Assembly (NCBI GenBank): GCA_964594115.1
Contig: CAZQLD010000004.1
Location: 8,455 to 72,454, forward strand
Length of the DNA stretch: 64,000 bases
From: MFWN01 sp964594115
GTDB taxonomy: Archaea; Nanobdellota; Nanobdellia; Pacearchaeales; GW2011-AR1
Direction: 5' to 3'
This document shows positions 58,113 to 64,000 of this stretch, piece after piece. The translations under genes and the position numbers were made by a program. The notes beneath the pieces were generated by a model. The model saw only the letters and a program-made list of their open reading frames with translations. It ran no database searches and was not told where the DNA came from. Within the stretch, counting starts at the first letter, position 1. Each line of letters begins with the position of its first letter.

Positions 58113-58173
58113 ATTTTAATTCCTTTTTGAATTATTATGAAAAATAGCCAAAAAATAACTTTCATCTGAAAGA

Positions 58174-58267
58174 TGCAGGGCATTGAACTTTTTCTTGATG
58201 CCCCTGCCGAAACCTACACCCTCTTGGCACCTTAGAGGGACTATTTTTTGTTTAATATATAGTCCCT
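58174..58267 (+). ncRNA. structured intergenic element with motif copy 3
   Basis: Three hairpins are visible in series. GCAGGGCAT pairs with ATGCCCCTGC (one bulge; contains TGCCCCTGCCG at 58199-58209). CCCTCT (58219) pairs with AGAGGG (58234) and is followed by a T6 run. AGGGACTAT (58236) pairs with ATAGTCCCT (58259) and is mutually exclusive with the second. It could be the terminator/attenuator of the Lrp transcript or a small RNA. Confidence 0.45.
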
Positions 58268-58312
58268 TTAGATTAATTGCTTTATAAAGAAGCCTATAAT
58301 GGGAGATAGAAA

Positions 58313-59161
58313 TCAAAAATAAGAAATAATATCTTCTTTTATTTTGTCTGCTATTAACTTGTCTTTGATTAAAGTTATTTCAATTTCTATATTTTGTTTG
58401 AAAACATCTAAAACTTTTTTTAAATCTAGATCTTCAATATTCTTTGTTTTTTTATAAATTTTTTCCAATTTATACGATATTTCTTTTGGAATTTCAAATT
58501 TCATTAAAAATTCCCCAAATGCAGAAACATGAATATCTGATTCTAATTTAATCTTCTTATTAATTTTAATAAACTCTTTTTTCTTTAAATAATAATTTAC
58601 TGCAACTTTATCTAAAAGTTTTTTTTCTGTAAGCAAATTATATGTTTTTATTTTCTGTTTAGCAAAAAAATCGTGTAAAATATCTTCCTCTTGCAGCCTT
58701 GGAATTAACCACCAACAATGCTTTCCTTTCCATGTATTTCTTTTATCTTTTGTTTCTTTTTTTGCCCAATTAGTAAGAATGTCATTCCATAATTTATCCA
58801 ATTCTAACAGGTTATTTACAGTATAAACTGTAACTTCTCTCCCTAACTCTACTTTTTTTAAGGGCTTTTTTACTTTAAAATGCTCTTTATAAAGTTCATC
58901 AAAAAAGTTTCTTGTTTCAAATATCCAATCTTTATCTATAGAATAAAGCTTTCCTTCTCTAACTAAAACTTTATTGAATAATAGAGAATTTACAGCCTTG
59001 ATAACTGCTTGAAAAGTTACTGTTTTTCCATATTTCCTTTTAATTTCTCTATGTAATTGTGTTAGGGTTTTTGGTTTATCCTCTACTAAAATTGAAAAAA
59101 CTAAATCCTTAGTGGTTTTTCCTTTGCTATTAAGCTCGGGGATTGCTATCTCAATTGTCAT
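58313..59161 (-). CDS. winged-helix regulator with unknown C-terminal domain
   Basis: The 282-residue protein has an N-terminal winged helix: TKDLVFSILVEDKPKTLTQL, then HREIKRKYGKTVTFQAVIKAVNSLLFNKVLVREGKLY, read in blocks. A 200-residue region with a striking GKHCWWLIPRLQEEDILHDFF block and many Lys/Leu helices follows. The latter resembles the effector part of archaeal TrmB-like or phospholipase D-like regulators but is not a sure match. It is divergent from the 290-residue gene, with a periodic AACC/GGTT operator overlapping both promoters, so it is the likely repressor. Confidence 0.65.
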   Translation of the reverse strand: MTIEIAIPELNSKGKTTKDLVFSILVEDKPKTLTQLHREIKRKYGKTVTFQAVIKAVNSLLFNKVLVREGKLYSIDKDWIFETRNFFDELYKEHFKVKKPLKKVELGREVTVYTVNNLLELDKLWNDILTNWAKKETKDKRNTWKGKHCWWLIPRLQEEDILHDFFAKQKIKTYNLLTEKKLLDKVAVNYYLKKKEFIKINKKIKLESDIHVSAFGEFLMKFEIPKEISYKLEKIYKKTKNIEDLDLKKVLDVFKQNIEIEITLIKDKLIADKIKEDIISYF

Positions 59162-59188
59162 ATTTTAAACAAAATCTTGTTATTTTTA

Positions 59189-59216
59189 AACCTTTTGGTT
59201 ATATAACCTTAAGGTT
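59189..59216. promoter_or_regulatory. periodic AACC/GGTT operator array in a divergent promoter
   Basis: The sequence is AACC-N4-GGTT-N4-AACC-N4-GGTT with exact eight-base periodicity, built from overlapping 12-base palindromes such as GGTTATATAACC and AACCTTAAGGTT. The array contains the TATATAA box of the plus-strand gene (ATG 59225) and touches the TTTAAA box of the minus-strand regulator (ATG 59161). Confidence 0.7.
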
Positions 59217-59224
59217 ATACTTTT

Positions 59225-60097
59225 ATGCAACCAAGACTAAATAAAGTGTTCGTTTTTTACTGGGAAGTGATTAAAATGAAAGAAACACTAAGAAAATCAA
59301 TGTTAAAATGTCTAAGAAAGAAAGATAGCCAGAACCTTGCAAAATTGTTAGAAGGCGAGGGTTTTGACATGTCAGTAGATCTAGAAGAAGTCTTAAAAAA
59401 TTACACAGAGAAGATAAATACAGCTTTTAAAGAACGAAAAGTGCCTAAGAAAAATATTGAAAATAAACTTTTATTTTATGGAATTATACTTGATGACTTA
59501 ACAGATTATACTAAAATATATAGTGAAGGTTTTGTTGGACAAAGAAATAAAGACAAAACTCTAGAAATTGTTGGTTACGGTGTAATAAAAAGCATTCTTG
59601 ATCCAATAAGGATTTTATTTGATCCTAATCCAGAACGAAAATTAAGAAAGCCTGTGTATTTTTTTTGGCATGATGTTTTAGAACCTCAATTACCAGAACA
59701 AAAAACCGATCCTTTTGCTGCATTAAAAGTTTTTAAAGCTACAGAATCTAAGTATCATGATTTGATAAAGTCAGATTGTAAAGTAAAAGCACTCATGGGG
59801 ATTGCAAGATATTCGTTAGCTTATGGTTTAGCTTTAAAAAAAGGTATAAAGAATTCATACCATCCATTAGAAAGTAAAGATTTAGAAAAGACATTAAGGG
59901 TAAATGCTTTTTTTGCACCAGGAAATCCTACAAAATGTCGCCTATATGCTGGGAGATTTGGAGCAAATCCTTTATTTTCTTTCTGGCCAGCAGATAGAAT
60001 TAACACTCGTAGGAAAATTAAGGATTATCTTCCTAATGAAGGATTCTTCCAAACAGGAGTTTATGGAAGAAAGGCTGTAAATGCTTTATTATCTTAA
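59225..60097 (+). CDS. unknown protein divergent from the winged-helix regulator
   Basis: The 290-residue protein is soluble and basic. The start at 59225 fits the TATA box in the operator; ATG 59278 (MKETLRKSML) is a shorter alternative. Notable blocks are LLFYGIILDDLTDYTKIYSEGF, read as a hydrophobic strand then an acidic turn, KPVYFFWHDVLEPQLPEQ, and KCRLYAGRFGANPLFSFWPADRINTRRK in the C-terminal third, which looks conserved with many aromatic and Arg residues. No family is recognised. It is tightly regulated to judge from the operator. Confidence 0.5.
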   Translation: MQPRLNKVFVFYWEVIKMKETLRKSMLKCLRKKDSQNLAKLLEGEGFDMSVDLEEVLKNYTEKINTAFKERKVPKKNIENKLLFYGIILDDLTDYTKIYSEGFVGQRNKDKTLEIVGYGVIKSILDPIRILFDPNPERKLRKPVYFFWHDVLEPQLPEQKTDPFAALKVFKATESKYHDLIKSDCKVKALMGIARYSLAYGLALKKGIKNSYHPLESKDLEKTLRVNAFFAPGNPTKCRLYAGRFGANPLFSFWPADRINTRRKIKDYLPNEGFFQTGVYGRKAVNALLS

Positions 60098-60192
60098 TTA
60101 GCTCCAACCCTATTCTTCATTATAGCTGTCAATAATATTATCACTATCCTTTTCTGTTTTTGAATGCCCCAAGAAATAACATTTTACTACAA

Positions 60193-60203
60193 TGCCCCTG
60201 CCG
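60193..60203 (+). repeat. intergenic motif TGCCCCTGCCG, copy 4
   Basis: The motif ends six bases before the stop codon of the convergent fusA gene. AATGCCCC also occurs 29 bases earlier as a partial direct repeat. The 111-base gap holds no gene. Confidence 0.55.
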
Positions 60204-60208
60204 GATTT

Positions 60209-62380
60209 TCACTCATTATCTGCCAGCCCTTTTCTGTTTCTTATCTTTCTTATAACTTTTGTCTGGATTTCTGTGGGTGTTCTCTCAAACATCTGGTCTA
60301 CTAAGGCAAAAGTTGCTCTTCCTTCTGTTGCTCCACGCAAATCTCCTGCTAATCCTATCATCTCTGCAACTGGCATCTTTACTCTAATTGAAACATGGTC
60401 AACTTCCTGCTCTACATTCAGCATCTGTCCTCTTTTACTCTGAACTAACTTAGTAATTTCTCCCATATATTTTAAAGGAGCTTCTATCTGCAATACCTGG
60501 ACTGGCTCATATATGACTGTTCTGGCATCATGCATAGCAGTTCTTATGGCGTCTCTCACAGCAGGATATACTTGTGCAGGACCCCTATGGATTGCATCTT
60601 CGTGAAGCTTAGTGTCAGTTAACATGACTTTCATTTTCAAGCAAGGCTCTCTTGCCAAAGGGCCAGCTTCAACAACCTGTTCAAAAGCGTCACAAACCAT
60701 ATCTATAATTTCTCCAATATGAACCTCTCCTCTTGTCCTGTCCTGCAAGACGCAGTTCCTGTATATCTCTCTGTACTGTCTTGCTTCATCTGTACTTACT
60801 CCTAAATCCTGCAGTTTTTTCCATAATTGCTCATTCTTCTTTTTTATTCTTCCTTCACTTATCTCTCCAGCTTTTATTGCTTCATAAACACCATCTTCCA
60901 AAGGTTCAACCTGCATGAAGAAAATATTATGTTTATTAGGGCTTTTTCCTTCAAAAACACGGCTTGGTTTAGTTATTGCTTCTCTGTAAACAACAATTGG
61001 AGGAGATGCAGTTACGTCAACAAGTTTTTCTGTTTTAACTCTATTAGTAATAACCTCTAAATGCAACTCACCCATTCCAGAAATTAAATGCTGTCCTGTT
61101 TCTTCATCAATCTCAACCTTAACTGTAGGGTCCTCTTTCTGTATAGTCTTAAGAACTTCAATTAGTTTAGGCAAGTCAGCTGGTTTTTTAGCTTCAATGC
61201 TTTCAGTAACAACTGGCTCAAAAATATGCTTAATAGATTCAAAAGGCTCTATTTCCTTGCTTGTCAGGGTTTCTCCAGCATTTACTCCTTTTAATCCTGC
61301 TAAACCAATAATATTTCCAGCAGGAACATTGTCAACAATAATTCTTTGAGGTCCTTTATAGAGATTTATCTGCTGCACTTTGATTGTTTTTTTAGCTAAA
61401 ACCATATCAAGTTCCTGTCCTTTACTAATAGTCCCTGAAAATAATCTTCCTCCAGCTATTTCTCCTGCCTGGGGGTCTACAACTATCTTGGTTATGACAA
61501 AAATAGTCGGGCCATTAGGATCACACTCTTGTAATGCCTTTCCTTCTTCACTTTCTAAATCTCCAGACCAGATTTTCGGGATTCTGTAAGATTGAGCTTC
61601 TATAGGATTTGGAACATGCTTAACAACCATATTTAAAATTGCTTTATGCAATGGAACTTTTTTCGCAAGTTCCTTTAACTGCTCTTTTTCATAAGCTTCC
61701 ACTACATCAGAAAACTTAATGTCTAATTTCTTCATTGTGTTGAAGTTTATTGACCACCTGTCTTTTGCTGAACCAAAAGCAACACTTCCATCCTGAACAG
61801 AAACAAGCCATTTGCCCTTAAACTCTTCTGGAGCAATTGAATCAATATACCTATTAACATTATTTATGATTTTAATAAACCTCTCTTGCATTTCTTCTCC
61901 GCTTAACTTCAGCTCCTTAATCAGCCTATCAACTTTATTGATAAATAGAACAGGCTTTACTCTCTCCCTTAAAGCTTGTTTTAAAACAGTTTCTGTTTGA
62001 GGCATCATTCCTTCTGCTGCACATACAACTACAACAGCCCCGTCAGTTGCCCTCATTGCTCTTGTTACTTCCCCTGAAAAGTCAACATGTCCGGGGGTGT
62101 CAATTAAATTAATTAAGTAATCATTACCATCTACTTCATGTATCATATTTACATTTGCTGAATCTATTGTTATTCCCCTCTCTCTTTCATCTTCATGAAA
62201 ATCCATAACCATTAATTTTCCAGCTAAATCACTAGAAATCATGCCTGCTCCTGCTAATAAAGAATCAGTCATTGTTGTTTTTCCATGGTCTATATGGGCA
62301 ACAATGCCAATATTCCTGATTTTTTCAGGCTGCTTCATTAATTCCAGAATTTTCTTTGTTTTTTGTTCTTCTGACGCCAT
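60209..62380 (-). CDS. fusA: translation elongation factor EF-2
   Basis: EF-2 drives ribosomal translocation. The 723-residue chain has G1 IVAHIDHGKTT, the switch block DERERGITIDSANVN, G3 IDTPGHVDFSGEVTRAMR in blocks and G4 LFINKVDR, then domains II-V. The diphthamide loop LHEDAIHRGPAQVYPA keeps the modifiable His. Length and order are standard for archaea. It is part of the str-type cluster, though a 120-residue unknown gene separates it from rps7 with one-base spacing. Confidence 0.98.
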   Translation of the reverse strand: MASEEQKTKKILELMKQPEKIRNIGIVAHIDHGKTTMTDSLLAGAGMISSDLAGKLMVMDFHEDERERGITIDSANVNMIHEVDGNDYLINLIDTPGHVDFSGEVTRAMRATDGAVVVVCAAEGMMPQTETVLKQALRERVKPVLFINKVDRLIKELKLSGEEMQERFIKIINNVNRYIDSIAPEEFKGKWLVSVQDGSVAFGSAKDRWSINFNTMKKLDIKFSDVVEAYEKEQLKELAKKVPLHKAILNMVVKHVPNPIEAQSYRIPKIWSGDLESEEGKALQECDPNGPTIFVITKIVVDPQAGEIAGGRLFSGTISKGQELDMVLAKKTIKVQQINLYKGPQRIIVDNVPAGNIIGLAGLKGVNAGETLTSKEIEPFESIKHIFEPVVTESIEAKKPADLPKLIEVLKTIQKEDPTVKVEIDEETGQHLISGMGELHLEVITNRVKTEKLVDVTASPPIVVYREAITKPSRVFEGKSPNKHNIFFMQVEPLEDGVYEAIKAGEISEGRIKKKNEQLWKKLQDLGVSTDEARQYREIYRNCVLQDRTRGEVHIGEIIDMVCDAFEQVVEAGPLAREPCLKMKVMLTDTKLHEDAIHRGPAQVYPAVRDAIRTAMHDARTVIYEPVQVLQIEAPLKYMGEITKLVQSKRGQMLNVEQEVDHVSIRVKMPVAEMIGLAGDLRGATEGRATFALVDQMFERTPTEIQTKVIRKIRNRKGLADNE

Positions 62381-62381
62381 T

Positions 62382-62744
62382 TTATAAATTGCAGGATTTT
62401 TCTATAGGGGTTGCCCGATAAAGCAAAATCCTAGCTATATAATGAGAAGCTCTTGTTGTTTTATTATCACAAACTTTCAAGATATTATGAAAAAAAAGAT
62501 TGTAACCTATTCCAGCAAATGCTTGTGCAGATCTTCTCATGATATTTAAAGTAGATTTTTTATTATCTCTAAATATAATTTTTGTGGTTGTAGTGTACTC
62601 TATTGCAATAGGGAGTCCTATTAACCTCAAACCTTTTTGTTCAGCAAGTGCCGCTAATGTCAAACCTTTTTGTTCAGCAAGTGTTGCTAATCCTTCTATA
62701 GTATTAATAACCGTACAGTCAATTTCTTCAAGATTTCTTTTCAT
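62382..62744 (-). CDS. unknown 120-residue protein inserted between rps7 and fusA
   Basis: The protein has a tandem 11-residue repeat near the N-terminus (LATLAEQKGLT then LAALAEQKGLR), visible in DNA as a 33-base tandem unit. It continues with IGLPIAIEYTTTTKIIFRD and a helix-rich part ending LYRATPIEKSC. Spacing to rps7 (2 bases) and fusA (1 base) shows it is part of the operon. The function is unknown. It might be a DPANN-specific insertion, since the str cluster usually lacks it. Confidence 0.55.
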   Translation of the reverse strand: MKRNLEEIDCTVINTIEGLATLAEQKGLTLAALAEQKGLRLIGLPIAIEYTTTTKIIFRDNKKSTLNIMRRSAQAFAGIGYNLFFHNILKVCDNKTTRASHYIARILLYRATPIEKSCNL

Positions 62745-62746
62745 TT

Positions 62747-63334
62747 TTATCTCGCAGAATCTGCTTGTTTTTCAGATTCATTTTTCTTGCCCATTGCAAA
62801 ACTTTCCATGTTTCCTTCTGATGCTAGAATAATCTCAGAGGCAAGAGCTTCTTCTATTTTAGTTTTTTTATTAAAAGCTTTATCGTATGCTCCGTGAACA
62901 ATATTTCTTAAAGCTATGTTCAATCTTCTCAGGGGGCTCATATCAATTGCCTGGGGATACCTGGCTCCTCCATATTCTATAACTGTAACTTCATCTCTTG
63001 GAGCTGCATTTTCTATAGCCTTAACAAGAACCTGAATAGGATTTTGTTTTTTCCTTTCTTCTATGATTTTAAAACATTTTAAAACAATGTTCATATTTTT
63101 TTCATATTTTCCAGAGGAGTGGCCTGTAATTATTTTATGCTTCTTGCCCCTATGTCCTGGAACAGCAATTAAATTAGCCATTCTTTCAATAATATTCACC
63201 TTGGCTTTTGCAAATCTGTCTCTTGCTCTTCCTGCTGTCCGCAAAACAAGTTTTTCATCTAAATTTAGATATCTTTTTAAGCCCTGATCCTCTACTTTAA
63301 CTTCTTCTGTTAAATAAATATCAAAAATTTTCAT
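62747..63334 (-). CDS. rps7: 30S ribosomal protein uS7
   Basis: uS7 nucleates assembly of the small-subunit head. The 195-residue chain contains DRFAKAKVNIIERMANLI, NPIQVLVKAIENAAPRDEVTVIEYGGARYPQAIDMSPLRRLNIALR in blocks, and a C-terminal Lys/Glu/Ser-rich tail after SEGNMESFAMGKK. Archaeal uS7 is commonly 190-215 residues. It overlaps the small 60-residue gene upstream by 4 bases (ATGA), indicating coupled translation. Confidence 0.97.
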   Translation of the reverse strand: MKIFDIYLTEEVKVEDQGLKRYLNLDEKLVLRTAGRARDRFAKAKVNIIERMANLIAVPGHRGKKHKIITGHSSGKYEKNMNIVLKCFKIIEERKKQNPIQVLVKAIENAAPRDEVTVIEYGGARYPQAIDMSPLRRLNIALRNIVHGAYDKAFNKKTKIEEALASEIILASEGNMESFAMGKKNESEKQADSAR

Positions 63335-63513
63335 TTTAGTTTTTGGGTTAAGTCTTTATTTTTATTTCTGTGGATTGTTTTATTTTTAATTGAATCGTAA
63401 GCTACTACTCCTAATCCTACACCAAAACAAACTACATCATATGCTATTGAACCTACCTTATAAAGAATCTCAAATGGTCGTTTTTCAAAAATATGTAATC
63501 TTCTATCTCTCAT
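63331..63513 (-). CDS. 60-residue unknown protein between rps12 and rps7
   Basis: The protein is basic with one moderately hydrophobic stretch: RDRRLHIFEKRPFEILYKVG, then SIAYDVVCFGVGLGVVAYD, then a Lys-rich end. The ATG lies 2 bases after the rps12 stop, and its own stop overlaps the rps7 ATG, so it is embedded in the operon and probably real. It could be a small membrane-associated or ribosome-associated protein. No family is recognised. Confidence 0.55.
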   Translation of the reverse strand: MRDRRLHIFEKRPFEILYKVGSIAYDVVCFGVGLGVVAYDSIKNKTIHRNKNKDLTQKLK

Positions 63514-63515
63514 TT

Positions 63516-63938
63516 TTACCTTCTTCCTTTTTCAATCTTGCCTTTGACTAACATTCTCAGGGGCTGGTCATTTACTTTAATCACCTGAAATCTAACTCCA
63601 GGAATATCTCCTTTGCTTCTTCCTTGTTTTCCGCCAATCCTTTCTATCATAACTTCATCATGCTCGTCAACAAACTTCTGAGCCAGGTTTCCTGGAATAA
63701 ACGCTGTAACCTGCCTGCTGTTCTTAATAAGCTGAACTCTGCAGCATTTTCTCATTGCAGAGTTTGGCTGTTTAGCTTCTTTTTGGATTTTTTCCACAAC
63801 AATCCCTTTAGCCTGACTTGCTCCAACTAAAGGGTCTGCTTTAACATCTAAATTAAGAGTCCTGACTTTATAAGGAGAATCTTTCCATCTAAATTTCCTT
63901 CTCTTCTTCTTTAATTTTCTAGCGTTCATTAATCCCAT
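63516..63938 (-). CDS. rps12: 30S ribosomal protein uS12
   Basis: uS12 lines the decoding centre. The 140-residue protein reads MGLMNARKLKKKRRKFRWKD and has KQPNSAMRKCCRVQLIKNSRQVTAFIPG in blocks, including the PNSA loop, then DEHDEVMIERIGGKQGRSKGDIPGVRF in blocks. ATG 63938 is preferred over the TTG two codons upstream because archaeal uS12 starts MGL and a TATTATATC box lies about 20 bases upstream. It is the first gene of the str-type cluster seen here. Confidence 0.97.
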   Translation of the reverse strand: MGLMNARKLKKKRRKFRWKDSPYKVRTLNLDVKADPLVGASQAKGIVVEKIQKEAKQPNSAMRKCCRVQLIKNSRQVTAFIPGNLAQKFVDEHDEVMIERIGGKQGRSKGDIPGVRFQVIKVNDQPLRMLVKGKIEKGRR

Positions 63939-64000
63939 CTTCAAATACCATAGAGATATAATATCCTGATTTTAGAGGTTTAAAAATCTTTGTTTTAAAG

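Noticed and set aside
58116..58316. Minus-strand 66-codon ORF overlapping the winged-helix gene's 3' end
   Set aside because: It runs through the GC-rich repeat motif and hairpins, has no protein-like pattern, and would end flush against the Lrp gene; the region is better explained as a structured spacer.
1..64000. CRISPR array or rRNA genes
   Set aside because: No regularly spaced repeats with unique spacers and no rRNA-like GC-rich conserved blocks were seen. The only tRNA genes found are the two intron-containing ones.

Overview
The window is from an AT-rich archaeal genome, most likely a DPANN lineage such as Woesearchaeota or Pacearchaeota. The lineage is my inference from protein style. 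Support for Archaea comes from archaeal EF-1A and EF-2, archaeal ThrRS and GluRS, an archaeal DnaG, uS12/uS7 in a str-type cluster, class III signal peptides, intron-bearing tRNAs with the intron after base 37, and TATA boxes about 25 bases upstream of start codons, which suggests many leaderless mRNAs. A run of 100 Ns at 25841-25940 shows that this is an assembled scaffold.

Layout. 0-6 kb: an MNT-HEPN-like gene, tiny membrane peptides, a TIM-barrel protein and unknown coiled-coil or acidic proteins. 6-11 kb: a short GluRS without the usual anticodon-binding domain, a pilin, Elp3 and a Trm9-like methyltransferase (a likely wobble-uridine modification pair), and an orphan Clp N-domain protein. 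11-17 kb: a membrane-anchored serpin, a cyclodipeptide-synthase-like protein with a C-terminal membrane anchor, ThrRS and a membrane-anchored GH24-type lysozyme. 17-22 kb: a minus-strand pilus or adhesion cluster with a large VWA protein. 22-24 kb: CBS, M29 peptidase and PC4-like genes. 24.2-30.5 kb: two intron-containing tRNA genes (Ser-GCU and initiator Met) bracket a replication-like cassette with a bacterial-type DnaG, a DEDD exonuclease, a deoxyribosyltransferase-like protein and unknown proteins. 30.5-38 kb: RNase HII, a bPH2 membrane protein, an SMC-like ATPase carrying a Rad50-type zinc hook, small paralogous unknowns, an S-layer-like protein and an RHH regulator with a palindromic operator. 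38-47 kb: an endonuclease IV-like protein, a 1848-residue membrane-anchored subtilase, a truncated signal peptidase II and archaeal DnaG. 47-53 kb: anaerobic ribonucleotide reductase and its activase, EF-1A and an SdpI-like protein. 53.4-60.2 kb: an accessory stretch of nuclease, toxin-antitoxin, prenyl synthase and regulator genes, dotted with a repeated intergenic motif and clear operators. 60-64 kb: fusA, rps7 and rps12 with two small extra genes.

Themes. Surface and contact functions dominate: pilins, VWA, S-layer-like protein, subtilase, serpin and lysozyme. That fits an episymbiotic lifestyle, though the link is inference. The most unusual items are the zinc-hook SMC-like ATPase, the cyclodipeptide-synthase-like protein, the second (bacterial) primase in a tRNA-bounded segment, and the repeat/operator-rich region at 53-60 kb.
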